Source: Paracentrotus lividus (taxonomy: Eukaryota > Echinodermata > Echinoidea > Camarodonta > Echinidae). Taken from it: 64,000 bases of DNA. The position numbers and the translations under genes were made by a program. How positions within the stretch are numbered: the first letter of the stretch is position 1; every line of letters starts with the position of its first letter. Location: NCBI GenBank assembly GCA_940671915.1, contig CALNVZ010003426.1:34404304-34468303 (forward strand), written 5' to 3'. The notes beneath the pieces were generated by a model. It had not been told where the DNA came from. It saw only the letters and a program-made list of their open reading frames with translations, and made no database searches. Positions 27,177 to 42,100 of this stretch are shown here, piece after piece.

Positions 27177-30100
27177 GATAAAATAAAAAAAATGAAAATC
27201 AGTTTTTCAAATTATGCAAATTAGAACTATAAAGTTCAAAAGGGTTCTTTCTTTCTTTCTGTCAAGACTATATACATTTTACATGTACATTTATGAATGA
27301 TGCAGTTCTCTCTTTGCTACAGTGTTGTAGGCCTACATATACGCTGTTGGCACATTTGCTTTTATATCATGTGATCTGATTCGAATGATGTCAATGTACT
27401 TTAACCACGATCCAACTCAACACTTGACCAATTTAAAGAGCTTAAGTTCGATACTCTGGATTTGATGAGTTAGATGTTTAAAGTATGTTGGATCTCGACT
27501 GAATGAATCTGATTGACTCAGTCGACAGTAATCTAAAAAGTGTAGGGTATTTTACACTTCAAATGTGTGGCAAAAAGAGATTTCCCCTATCCAGTGTACA
27601 TGTGCAGTTACAGGTAGGCCTACATGTTTTCATTTATTTTGATAATATATAATTCATATTTACATATCTCAAACTTGTCTTCATTTACATGTAGGCTTGA
27701 ACGCTGCCAAAAGATTTTGATAGAACATGATTAGATAAATCGAAAGTGTATTTGCGGTTTCAATGACCAATAAATATTTCATGCCACATACCCCCACATC
27801 TCTTTTGTTTCATTGAAGTATTTATATTATATTTTTCTATTTCTTATGATTGTTTACAGTGACTCCAGTCAGCAAAGGCCATCATGGAGGATCAGGTAAG
27901 ATCCTGCAGAGGTTTCCAGAGAAGGACTGGGAAGACGTACCCTTCCATCAAGGACTAGAACTGGTAAGATCATCATCTCCTATCATACTAGCCCCATTGT
28001 CTTATTGCCCCCACTTTCTTTTTGGCCCCCACTTTCGTATTGCGCCAACTTTCGTATTGCCCCAGCTTTATTTTTGCCCCCATTTTCATATTGCCCCAGT
28101 TTTATTTTTGCCCCCACTTTCCTATGACCCCAGCTTTATTTTTGCCCCTAGTTTTATTTCTTGCCCCCACTTTCCTATTGCTCCACTTTTATTTTTGCCC
28201 CCACTTTCGTACAATGTATTGCCCCACTTTTATTTTTGCCCCCACTTTCCTATTGCCCCAGCTTTATTTTTGCCCTCACCTTTCATTTTGCATCCAAATT
28301 GATATTGCCCCCTTTTACTCCCAGGTTTTATATTGCCCCAGCAATGTAGCTCATGTCAAATGAAAATGAGTTTCAAATTGTTATATAAGGGCAAGTAAAA
28401 AATATTGATCCTGTCGAATGCAGCTTGCAATATGAATATTTCATGAAGGCCATTATTGAAATTCAAAGCCACCACTTTTCTGGGGTATCCTTGAATAAAC
28501 CAGAACATTTCATTGGTCAATATCTTAGTTTGAAAGCATTTATAAAACTTGTACATGTACATTTAGGCCCTCTAACGATGAGAGTGTACAAATACAATAT
28601 GGTAGGTAAAGAATATTGATTCATTCACTCTAAAAAATAAAAGGGTGGAAAGGGGTCAATTATCCTTTAAAGGGGCCCGAGGAGTGCCAGCATTTCGAAA
28701 AGGGTGGAAAAGGGTAGTCAGTCCTCGGCCCTAATCCACTCTTTTTACCCGTTTCACTCTTTGTGTTTCTAGAGTGTAATAAAGGCAGTTTGCAATGAAT
28801 ATTTCATGGTGCCATTTTGCAAGTCAGCGACACCCAACAAAATGTATAGTGCATCAGGATATTCTTGAATAAATCACAAAATTACAACAGATTGACAAAA
28901 CGTCCATTCATTACCTTTACCTATAATAAAGGGCATACGTGTAGGCCTACAAGTATGTCAGATACAAAATGTTGACTTGGAATAAAGCAGCTACATGTAT
29001 GTATGAGACATTTATGAATATTTCATGGGGTCATTTTGCAAGTCAGTGACACCACTATTCAGGGTATTTTTTAATAAATCAGAACATTGCACCAAATTAA
29101 GTACATGTACCCTCTTCATGGGACAGGGTATATTCCATGGAGGGCTAGAAGAATGGCATTAATTATGTGTTTAAAAGATGATATAATGACTTTTATTGTA
29201 ATATGGCAAGTAGAAATGATTGATTCTGGAGAGATGATGAATATTTCACGAGGGTCAATTTGTCGGTAGGTACAGTATCAGTGTATTCTTGGAAGAAAGT
29301 CGCAGGATTACCCCAAATAGACAAAATGTTACTCCTTAACTTTATAAAAACATTTTGCCAGAGCTTGAGTTTAGCAGTGGCGCTGGACCAATGGCCACCA
29401 AAAACTTCATCGGGCCACCTGAAATAAAGCAAAAACTTAATTAAGAGATGTGTATCAACTATTTGAATGGCTCTGTGAGCCACCTGCAAAAAAAAATGTT
29501 AAGCACGAACCCTGGTTAGTAAATTTTATTTACAGCTAGAAGGGTCTTTTCTCTATAGCAAGTGATAGTAGTTAATGCCCTTTTGGCACTGAGGAGATGG
29601 TATTATTAGAAGATGACTAGCCTCCGAGGGTGTATGGAAGAGAAGTACCTGCACAGTTATTAGTCATAAGAGTGTAAAGAATGACTTCTTCTGGAAGGGA
29701 GACATATCAACGGAGTGATGTGTTAGTGGAAGATGACAAGAGAGAAAATGGCAGAAAAGGAGAGGGAAAGGGAGATAAAGATATATTGTAAGAGGAGTAT
29801 AAAAAGAGAACATTCATTGATGCTGAGGCCCCCATTGGTGGTTTAAAAGGTACGTATTTTTAAAAAAAGGAAATTTACTGTTTGCGAATTAATGGACTAT
29901 CAAAGTATTAGAGGTTTAGAGAAAAAAATTGAATGGAGACAGACATACATGTAAATGTTCTAATTAGAAATTAGAACAGCATTCTTCTATTAACTAGGCA
30001 TAGTGCATTGAAACGTACAGGACCTACATGTAAGGCCCTCTAAATACATGGCAGAGAGAAAGAGAGAGTGCAAATTTTAATAAAAGTATATAGTGAGAGA

Positions 30101-33100
30101 ACCGTTCAATCAGGTTCTTCTTTTAGTGAACTATTAAGAATGGCCAGTAATATCATGAAACCTTCTCCCCACCCAACCAGGCCTGCCCTGTGACTCATTC
30201 ATCTTTACACACGTTCAGTGCATGTGACTCCTGCAGTTTGCCTGCGGTTCTTCTCTACAAACGAGGAGAAAATATGAATTAAAATTTCATGGCCCAGTGG
30301 AGCTAAACGGACAATAAATCTAAATCCCAGCATGGTACTCATAAAAATTAATCCACAATCTCTATCCCTTTTGCCAAGGCATATCATCATAAATTACAAA
30401 AATGAGTGGTCTTTTATTCTGAATACAAATAGAATCTGTGTTTCAGCAAAGTATGAATTCAAATTTCATGGACTGATGGAGTTTAACCAACAATGAATTT
30501 AAATCCCAGCATGGAACTTGTATGAACAATCATTCTCATTTTTTAAGGGCTTGCCATTACTTTTTTTGCTCAGGCCATCTGAGCTACTTTGATTTGAATT
30601 CAGATGGCCAAATCTCTATTTTTGCATATTTTCATCATAAATTATGATATACACATGTCGAGAGGCATTTTTTTTGTGTGCACAAATATATCTACATGTA
30701 TAGATGTATAATACTTTGTGTTGCAATCATTTACCATGTCGGGCCTACATGTTATCAGGGTCACTTTCAGGTTTTTAGACATCTACATGTATATTATTTA
30801 CAAACTTTTAAGATCCTGTTTTTGCTCACATTGAGAACTAAATGTAGTTTGGCAGGAAATTATTTCGCCCGCATCCTGTTCCAAAGACGGTATTTTGCCA
30901 ATATGGCTTGTCTTAAAGTATTTCTTTCATTGGGTAGTGCAAAATAAAAACTATTGTAAATTATTCTATATAATTTACTTCACACAATAATGCTCTGAAG
31001 TCTCAAATCTATTATTTCTGCTTCAGTATAAGGCTAGCAACCGACCAAATACAAACAATTCTGTAATTTACATTGTATATTCAAGAAATTAAGGATGAAA
31101 ATGTTTTTCAGTCAATTATTATTGAAAACAAATGACACTGAAGTAATTCTAACTTCAAATCATAGATTCTTCACATTTTATTACAAATCAAATAAATAAT
31201 GGCTTTTTTTAGTCTCCCTTGTCATACCTCTGCATGGTATACTTATGATTAAATTGAGCATAATTTGGGCATAATTGTAGGAAAAAAGAACAAATAAAGT
31301 TGCACAGCTGGCCAAACTACAGTCTGTGTTAAAAAAAAAAAACTTTGGAAAAAAAATATTTAGGTGTGAAATATTTTCAAATAATGTGTGTATGTGGTAC
31401 CAAAATAAAGCCAAAAGATTTTTTCTTGCTGATGCACTTTGTTCTGTATAATTTGCTTTGGTAAAACAAAAGTTATGCTAAATTTTGTGCGATGAGGAAC
31501 AAATCGAAATTGAGTACTTCATGGCCATTATGTGAAACCTATACAGAAAGGCATGGAACGGCGTGCGAAAAATGGATTTTTGTTGATCGTAGAAAACTAG
31601 TCATATTTCAAAAATTACAGCACCAAATGTGATGAAAAAAATTGCAAGTGAAAGTGTGATCTTCCTGCTTTATGAAAATACCAAACAATAGCAGGCTGTG
31701 ATTAATCTTCATACTATAAAAAAATGTTTTCCACTTGTACCATTTTATTTGACACAGACTGTATTCACTCAAGGAAATTCAATGCTTTTGACCGCAAAGT
31801 GTATGGTGTATGAATTCCTATCTTCTGTGTACAGGCATATTTATAACAGTAAAGTTATGAGACTTTGTCATTCAATACCTCAATAAAGAATGCAATTCAG
31901 TTTTATTGAGTCATTGCACTAATATAAAAGCCAATTGAAATATGACTTCTTTTTTGTGTGTGAAGATCTTTAGAATACGCTTTCGATAGTCCTTGTTGAA
32001 TACATTGTACTCTATAAAAGCCAATAGAAATTTGACTTTCTTTTGTTAATATCTGTAGAATACACTTTTCATAGTCATTGTTGAAAACATACATTGTGGT
32101 ACAAGTGAATGAAATATGAATTCTATATGTGAGCATCCTTAAATACACTTTTCATAGTCAAACTGAATACATGTTGTAGATGTAAACCTACAATGTACAT
32201 AAGGGAATAAGGAAATAGAAACAGCCAAATACCACTTGTTCAGAGCAAGAAGAGACTTAAATCCCATCTTGCTTACATATTTAAAAGCCTTCTGTCTCTC
32301 ATAACAGTACTGTGGTTTTGAATTGTGCAAGGTAAATACTATGTTCACACTAAATGGCTTTCTCTGTGGTTGTGTGGTTGGCTTTTAATTGAGAAAGCCA
32401 TGCAGTAACCACACAATACTCAGTAGTAGTGACTTGTGTTATTTGGACGCTGAATTTTTATTTTTCCAAGTTACCTTCATAATATAATGATACTAGCTAC
32501 CAGCTACCAAATCCCTCACATTTTACCACTAATTCATTTGTGTCAAATATCATATTTTAGGTCACTTTAACAACAAGACATCAAAACAAACAAAATTGCA
32601 TGTAATGTATATTGAAGTACATATACTACCTAAAACTCATTCAAAATTCAATATAGGGAAGGGTTTAGAACTGTCTTCTATGGCACTAAAAAGGCTTGAA
32701 AATGAAACAGCACTGTCCAACCATATCTTTAAAAAACTCATTCTTCTCTCCTGTAGGTCTCAATTTAGTAGAGGATATTAATAATGATATGAACAATTTT
32801 AACAGTGATATGAAGTGCATGTGGTACGGTCTCCTTCACAGAAAATTAAATATAAGATGTAGTAGCGTAGTGTATAGTCGACAGGCTAGCCTTCTAAAAG
32901 TGCCATTGCCTATCCCCCGTAGTGTCATGAATAAGTTAGATCTCGTAACCAGGATGTGTGCATAGGGTGTGCGTAATGTTATGGCAATATGCCGGGCAGC
33001 AGATTACATGAGCTGGGTGTATGTAATGTGCCGGTATGTCATAATTAGAACAAGGCACATTCACACGATGCGTGGTGCACCACTTCACATTGTACATGTA

Positions 33101-36100
33101 CATGTAGGCCTACATCAATTCAATACATATCTACCACTTCAAGTATAAATTAACAAGAAATTATGCCACAGGAAAATGAAATGATACTACAAAAGGATGG
33201 TGCATTTGACATTCATGGAAGAAGTCGTAACCAGTATAATTATGTGCGTGTACTTGAAGTGTTGGACAATTCCCTTGTTATGGCACGAGGGAGAGCAGAT
33301 TACATTGTGCTGGGTGTGTACAATGCAATTATGTCATAGTAGAACATGGCATGTTAACACTTGCGGTTGTATACCACTTCATAATAATGCCACGGCAAAA
33401 TGAAATGAGTAGAGCTCTTTGTATTTCACAATCATTAAATTCAGAATAAATTTTTCACAATTTTAGAGTCCATTTTATCTTAAAATTTATCAAAATGGTT
33501 TGGAATCCCATACATCTCCCCGCCCTGTCTTAACTTGTTCATTTTAAACTACGATTCTGAGCTGGAAAACCTCCCCAACCCAAACTTCCCTTGTTCGTAT
33601 TCCAATGACCTGATAATAGTAGGCTGGAGATTGATTATACTGCCAGGTGATCTGGGCCAATACTCAGTGGGTTTCTCTCTCAATCTATTTCTAAAGGTGC
33701 ATTCGCATCTCACTCATTCAGAAAGCAATTTATTGCACTTTGGTACAGTGTATGGGGAGAGCCAGGCCTACATGTAGGACAACATGATGCACATTGCTTT
33801 GTTCGGCAAGCACTGTAGAAAATGTGACATGTTTATAACATGCTGAAATGGAGTTACATGTAGTAGGTAGACCAAGGAGATATCACTGTAATATCTCCTT
33901 GGTCAAACTCTCTATTCAAATCAAACTCTGAAAAATAATCAAAGAAAATAGGATTCCATCAGAATATGAACCTGAAACTTCCTGATTGCTAGACAGGAGC
34001 TCTACCGATTGAGCTATGGCAAACCCTTATGTTGGTGTCCGTCCTAGTTACGCTTTCATTGCTTGAGAGATCAAAAGCTATAGAATCTGGCATACAAGTA
34101 AACTCAAAGGATAGAAATTAGGGATAAATGTGAGGGATCATGGTGAAATGATGCAGTTTTTGAATAAAAAATTTGACCAATAGTAAAACTGACCAGAAAA
34201 TCAAACTCTCTAAATGAATAACATTACAATTCTTTGCTCTTCTCAGAAAACAACAACAACAACAACAAAAATGCTGATCAAAATGAAACATGGCATTGTG
34301 TATTCCTCTTGAAAAGCAAGTTGCTATTTAATAATGTCAAGATTATTTCCCCCAGGGAAATTTGTTATCAGATGAAAATTGAAGATTTGATGAAATCCTA
34401 TCTCCATAATGCTAGATACCATTACAACGGCAGGTGGATCACTGGATCCCCTAGAGAGCGGTGAGCATCATAGCTAGTCTTAGTTTGCAGGCACAAACCA
34501 ATGTCAGTTGTTAACATTCAAAGGAGAGTCTGAGTTTAAGACTCTGATGCTTCAGCACCTACATGTACATATTCCTCCTCTGTGCTGTAACTGATTTAGT
34601 GTTGAAACAGCCACAGGGAAGTTAGACTAGGCTGCTCTCAAGACAAAGTGTTTATGTGTTTAGAATGTTAAACGAGAATGAAACCTTTATAGGCACTTGT
34701 AAAATTGTATCAAACAGATAAAAGCAACAGATCAATGCAATTTTGAGAAAATTTAAACAAATAATAAGAAAGTTATGAGCATATTTGAATGTTGAGATCA
34801 CTGATGCTATAGTTGTATGACAGCACACATCTTGGTCTCATTGTCAATGGGTGGTGATCTCCAAAGCATTATTGATCTCAAATTTCAAAGCTCATAACTT
34901 TTTATACATGTATTCATTCCCCCCCCCTCAAATTTAAGTTTTATACTATCTATAAACTGGCGCCTCGTTCCTCCGAAACCGTCATAAGTCTAAGTTCGTG
35001 GACATCCCAAACGGTGTTAATGCTACAACATGTGTCAGAACTTAGACTTATGACGGTTTCGAGAAACGGGCCCCTGGTTCCTAGGTTTCATTCCTTTAAA
35101 TTTAGAGTCTGTTCTTGAAGACTATCCCTATTCAGCCATGACTCCATGAATGTAGGGCATCCATGGATGCTTTCCTGGTAACACATCAATTCCTTTGATG
35201 TGCATGGTGTGATGTGATCTACAATGTATAGTATGATAGTTCGGTAAAATTTGAATTGAATTGGTACCATTTTTTTTTTTTTTTTTTGGGGGGCAGTAGA
35301 TTTATTTAGAATGTATGTCCAGAGTCTGTTCTTGAAGACTATCCCTGTTCAGCATGACTCATGAGATGTAGGGCATCCATGGATGCTTACCTGGTAGACA
35401 TCAATCCTTCATTTACAGTATAGTGTGATGTGATCTACAATGTTCATACTATAAAACCAGAAACATTCGCCACATGAAACTTTTGTGAATTAGAGCAGAC
35501 TGCCATTTTCCGGAATGAAACTTTCGCGAATTGCCGACCATCAACTTACTTGTACAGTATAGAGTATTGTACTAGCATCTATGCATTGCGTAGATATAGG
35601 CATACACTTTCACGGGCATTTTACTTTCGAGAATCTTGCCTCCTCGCGAAATCGCGTCAGTTTCATGATCGCAAAAATGTTTGGTTTTACAGTATTTCAA
35701 TAAAGTTTGAATTTGAATTGATACCATTTTTTCAGGGGGATGCTTAAAAGACTCAACTTTCTGTATAATTTGAGCAATGAATTCTGTATTTACAGTCATA
35801 GAAGTAGGCTACGTGTACTTCAAGTTCACATTTTTTTTTTTAATGCATGATCTACCTCAATAAAAGAAGCATTCAAAGAATCATGATTGATTTTAAAAAA
35901 AAAGGAATCTGAAGGCAATATTAAAAAAAAAGAAGAAATCCTCCCTTATGCAACTTCCTAATGTTCTTCAATAAATTAGTGCAATTCAACATTTACTCAA
36001 TCTACAGAAAAATGTGTAGCCTAAAAATGGAGGAGGGGGGGGGGGATCACGGACCTGAAAACTACAATGTATGCTGCATTTGTAACTGCCTTATATTCCC

Positions 36101-39100
36101 TCTTTCTCTTTTTCTGCATTATATCTCTAGCTCAATAGATTACACATAAATAGAGTGTCTACCATATTCATGACAATCCCCAACGTCATCCAGCCCTCCA
36201 TCGATATCCTACTAAATCCTTCCACATCCCTAGCATTCTCATTTACACTCTCTTTCACTTTTGATCATGTATTCACCCGTCTCCTTCAGTTATCTCCTGC
36301 AATCCACTCTCATCCTCCGCTCTGTTATTGGTCCATCTCCAGTTTACTTCCTTCTTTCTGTCATCTATACTTTCCTTCTCTCTTTCCCTATCTTCCCAAG
36401 CCACTTTACACTCTTCTTTCACTTTGATCATGTATTCACCCGTCTCCTTCAGTTCTCTCCTGCAATCCACTCTCATCCTCCGCTCTGTCCATCTCCAGTT
36501 TACTTCCTTCTTTCTGTCATCTATACTTTCCTTCTCTCTTTCCCCTATACTTCCCAAGCACTTTACACTATCTTTCACTTTTGATCATGTATTCACCATC
36601 TCCTTCTTCAGTTAGAACTATCCCCAACTCCCACTTTCATCCTCTTCCAGTCTGTTATTGGTGCATCTCCAGTTTACCTCCTTCTTTCTGTCATCCATTC
36701 TTTCCTTCTCTCTTTCCCCTGTACATGTACATCCCAAGCATGTTCATACCAATTTACACTCTCTTTCACTTTTGATCATGTATTCTCCAATCTTCTTCAG
36801 TTCTCTCCCCAACTCCTACTTTCCTTTACCACTGTATTATTGGTCCATCCCGAATTTATTCTCTTCTATCATCTATACTTTCCTTCTCTCTTTCCCCTAT
36901 ACCTGTATATCCTCAAAATTCTCATACTCATTTACACTCTTTTTTCACTTTTGATCATGTATTCCCCCATGTATTCCCCCATCTCCTTCCTCATTCTCTC
37001 TCTTAATACTCCAACTCTCCTCCACTCTGTTATCGGTTCATCTCTAGTTTACTTCCCTCTCTCTCTTTCCTCTCATACCTTCTCTCATCTCTTTAAATTG
37101 CAGTTCTAGGACAATTACCCCCTGGAAAATTACGCCAAGACGATCAACCCCACCATAAAATAAACCCCTAACTCTACACATAACCATATCCCTATTTCTG
37201 GGGGTAGTTGTCCTGATACACTCCTTCCCTAATTAAAAACAACAAATTATTTCTGTAGAACATCCTCCAACTTTTTTTTTATACTCACACTGCCTTATTC
37301 TTCCATTCGGCCTCTTTATCTCTCTATCTCTGTGGATACCTTCTTTGTCTCTCTATGCACTCTCTTATATTTCTTCCTCTATCTCATTCTGTAATTTATC
37401 TTCATCTTATCCTGTTCATCTCATCTCCGTATCTTATGTATCTTCTCACCGTCTCTCCCTTTCTTCCTCTATCTACCTTTCTCTATCTCTCACCGTCTCT
37501 CACTGCCTCGCCCATCTCTTATTTCCAATACGTACAGGCTGAAGTTACTGCTTCTATGGATGTAGCATGATCTTAATGTTACTACCTAACCGTCCAGTCG
37601 TGCATGACTCATGAGCTCCAATGACATTAGGCCCTACATGTACATGTATACATCGTTGGCGGCGAGCTAGGGCTTTCCATATCCAAGCCTCATTATGCAT
37701 TGCACATGGTCTTCACATCCATGTGCATCGCTATGTGAAAGACAACATTGTAAATAATTTTCATGAACACATTTTGGAGAGTATTGTATTCTTCATATTG
37801 CCGCAGAGTAGATTTGGCGGGTTACAAATCATATCTGTTTCAGTTTCAGTTTCAGTTAATAGTTTATTCCATATTTTCAATCAAACAATATTAACAACAA
37901 AAAATGATATGTCATATCAATACAATACGTTGACAAAGTAAAATGACAAATGACAAATGACATCAGTAGTATAAGAAAGAAATATGAAGGACCCTCAGTT
38001 CAAAGCTAAGCTTGTTACATTATAGGCTCCTTTCTGTAAATGATGTGTAAAATACATAGATAAATAAATAAAATATGTATCATTATCATTATTATTATTA
38101 GCATTTTTTTTTAGAGCTACAATCGTTGTGAATTGTTCCTTTTTTTCTCGATATAGCATAAATTCTCTTCTTCTTCCGTATCCACCATTTACACAAACTT
38201 TATATAATCGGCCAGACTTGGCAGATTGCAAAGGCCTCTCATTTAGAACCACCAGGTCATCCTGGTTGCAATTATCCCTAAGAGTTTAACATTACAGGAG
38301 GTTCCCTATAGATGGTTTGTGGTGTACCACAGTCAGAGTTTACATATTGTAAAAAGTAAGATGGTGAACTTCATGCGTTTGACGTACAGTTCTTGATCAG
38401 GTCTTGCTCTTTGAGGAATCCCCTGGGATTTCCGAGGATTTAGGCTGCTGTCACACATGGCCGTATCATGTAACGTACAAAAAATGATGGTACTATTGTC
38501 TTTTGGTTATTATTGGCTGTCACACTTGGATATGCGGTTGTGTATGGTGGGGGGGGGGACCCCTAGCGGATGTAAAGGTGTGAGAAACGACCATTACAGG
38601 ATGCATACAGGAGAGATGTGCAAGCATCAGACAAGGACTGGATCTTGCTATAAGTTGCTCATCCATTTACCTAATCCAGATGTTTATAACTATGATGTCT
38701 AACAGCATTGGCCCAATTCTCTGTTCGTCTTATACTACTAGGGGTAACCTAATTGGTAAGTCTCATTTGGTTTAATAGCATTGTTTACTAATTCCAAATG
38801 CAATATAAATGGTATCTATTTAACCAGGTTTGTTAAAGGAAATAGTTATAGACAAAATGAATTAGACCATGTGGGATGAGACTAAATGTGCATTTAGTCA
38901 AAGGTTTGTTAGACCAATGGCATGTTTACCAACCAGAGTATGTCTGACAGGAGCTTAGGTGTGTGCAAAATTGGGAGCTCAAACTGATCCTACCTGGTCT
39001 GCTCTTGGCAGTGCAATAGAGGCTTTGTACTTTGATTGTTTACAGTTCATGTTGCTTGAGAAAGGTTCTTAAACAATTGAAATTGAAAGATTATCGTCCA

Positions 39101-42100
39101 GATATGTATAATAATAATTAAAAAATTGAAGCTTGTAAAGAGAGTATTTTTTGGCGGAGTTTAAAACTTGGTATTTTTTACCACCCTACTAGTCAATGTC
39201 TGTTGAATTAGATTTCGATTGATTTGTTCTTGTAATTTTGGCATTCAATCAGAATTGACTTTTTGCACCGGTCTGGTTGTTATTGGTTTGGTATTAGCCT
39301 TGATATATAAGCTCATGCGAGTTATGTAGGTTTCACTTTTACTTTTATGCAGGTACTCTGAGCTGAACAATTGTGATGTAATGTTCACTGAGCCATTGTT
39401 TTAGCAGCTATTTTTATTATGATATCACGGGTCAGTCAATATACCATTGAATAATGACCAGGCATAAAAATATAACAATTGTGATCCTTGTAATTGGATA
39501 TCACTGTTGACCAATTACACCTTTATAGCATCTCTTTGAGTTAAAATCTTGTCCAAAGAAACGGTACATGTATGTGGCCAACATGTTTTGTCCAATGAGC
39601 AGTATATTATCCATTGACCATTGAGGAATGTCAGAAAAGTGAAAGAAAACGTGAGAAAGGATAGATGAACTGATGCGGGGTGGAACCAGATATTGGAATT
39701 GATGGGGAGGGGTTAGAGTGGTAGCTGAGATGACGAAATTACAACCTGCATAATGAGGAATCATGCCCGATGATGACCTGAGCTGAACTTCTGGACCTTA
39801 AAAAATTACACAGACAGTGACGTATAATAACGATTAATGCGAATATTGGTACATTTCTTACTATTATAGCCAGTAATAAATTTTTAAACGTAAGGTTGTC
39901 GATTAATAGACAGTTAACAAAATCTAGCAAATACCATATTCGTCTGTTGGGAGCCATAAGGCGTTATTGCAATCTTATAGATTTCCGTTGAGAGCCAGAA
40001 CGGGCGCTATTACTGTACATAGTCAATGGGTAGAAGCGCCCCTTATGGCCTCCAAAACGGAACATCCCTTGATCACAATAGCGCCCCTTTCCTGGCTCCA
40101 AGCCCGTACGATATGCCTGGATTTATACATGGCAGGTATTATACCATTCCTTCAGCTTTTGAAACAATGAGACCCGTGAAAAACGTTTACTTACGATGCT
40201 ACTACACCTAACATCCTTTTTCTGTTCGTCCAAAACAAGAAACATTTATATTCATATTATCTATTATATTCAATAAATATGATTAAGACTTATAATGAAT
40301 GATCGAGAGAACATGAGACGGTTAATCATTTCGGTTTCATGCCCGATTGCTCTTTGAATTTTATCAAGGTACCCTCTCCGATCCCCGACCATCAAATCAG
40401 TTTTAAATGTCGCCCCCTTTTCTCCCCGATTCTATCGTTCGACGTCGAAACCGAGAATGGTCCGGAGGGGAGCAAATGGGAATGACTTCATCGCAATTTC
40501 TTCTCCCAGAAAAAGAAAAAAAAAAAAAAAAAATTTTCATCTCCGTATCCATGGACGATGACAAAAGGTAAAATAGAGTGATGGGCAGGTACCTTAATGC
40601 TCCCCTCATCGCTTCTCCATAGTCCTCAAATCAGTCTTGTTTTTTGACAATCAACTTGCTCCCCTGATTCGCTTTCCATAGTCTCAATATCCAGTCTGTG
40701 TTTTGACAAATCATGCTCCCCTGATCATTTCCATAGTCTCAATTATCCAGTCTGTGGTTTGACAGTCACTGCTACCCTGATCACTTTCCATAGTCCTCAA
40801 TATCCAGCCTGTGTTTCACATCACTGCTCCGCCTGAATCGCTTTCCATAGTTCAATATCCAGTATGTGTTTGAAATTCATTGAAATTCACTGCTCCTGTG
40901 TCGCTTTCCATATCCCCAATATCCAGTCTGTGGTTTTTAATTCCTGACAATCACTGCTCTCTTGATTGAATTTACATAGCATAGTCCTCCAATGTCCATA
41001 TTGATTAAATTCCTTGTTGGAATGCAGGTGGGCAAATCCTTTGTCCAGGATACGATTTTGGTTTAGGCCTACATATATAGTTAAATGAGTGGAATAAAAC
41101 AATATTTATGTCAATGTTCCTATAAACTACAATAATATACTGTGGACTAATATTCCCATTAATTTTGGTGCTTTTCCCATGTTATGAAATATCAGTTTAT
41201 TTGGATGCTTATTTCCGGTACCACTAAGAGGGGACATGAATCGGTCCACCGATCCGCAAAAATTGGACGTCCTGCAAAAGGGGTGAATCATAACGACATA
41301 TCCAACCGACATACCGTTTTAACTTCCAATTGGAAAGAACTACTCGTGAACGAATATGAAAATGCCTCTAGTTACATCCTAAATGCTATCCCTAGCGAGT
41401 TCGAGTATCCAAGGCACCGTCGCACTGATATTCAATATAAATGGACCAAAGCAAAGTTGAACAGAGGAAAATTGCCCGCGGTGAAATCTGAGCGCATGGG
41501 ACTAAGAGGAAATAATTATGAGAGCTTTGAGTAGAATGGCGCGTTCCGTCTTGTAGCATTGATTTCACACCGATAAAAACCATGTTCAGGGAAGTCGATT
41601 GGCTCAAATTTTTAAAAGAGTCCAGCAAACTTAAAGAATAATTTCAAGTTCTTTAAATGCTGATATCCAATATTTTGTGTCGATGGCGGACCACAAAGTA
41701 AGAGACCGATTTCGCCATCACAACACACACACAACACACACAAACAAACAGCTGGCACCAGAAGTACAATAAAAGGGGAAAAGTTAGTCACATGATCAAA
41801 AAATGGCTGGTAACTCCATTATGACTGAGTTGCAGTTGCATCGAATACCGCTTTCCTCATGACTTTAGAAGGAAAATAAATCGCATTTTCAAAATCCATA
41901 GCCTATAGATGTACATAATTTTGTGCATAAGGCCTAGTGGCTTTACATTCAAAGTTTTATGGAAAAAAATTGAGTAAACTACCTTCTACGTTATAAAAAA
42001 GATCAGATTGTTATAAAATAAAAAATTTCCGGCACAATTTTCGCACCTGTGAAATTCTATGCAAAATTCATTTGATTCCCCCTCCAGTAACATGAATCTG

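Noticed and set aside
27964..28363. C-terminal extension of SBF exon 2 by Pro/Phe-rich sequence
   Set aside because: The reading frame continues past a good donor into a minisatellite; the family sequence resumes instead at exon 3 (FCQP...).
33955..34030. Functional tRNA-Ala gene on the minus strand
   Set aside because: Boxes A and B are recognisable, but the acceptor stem does not pair and the T-loop deviates; better explained as a SINE head or pseudogene.
36155..37109. Overlapping Ser/Phe/Leu-rich frames on + and Arg/Glu-rich frame on -
   Set aside because: Pyrimidine-rich tandem repeat; several frames are open at once, a sign of composition and not of coding.
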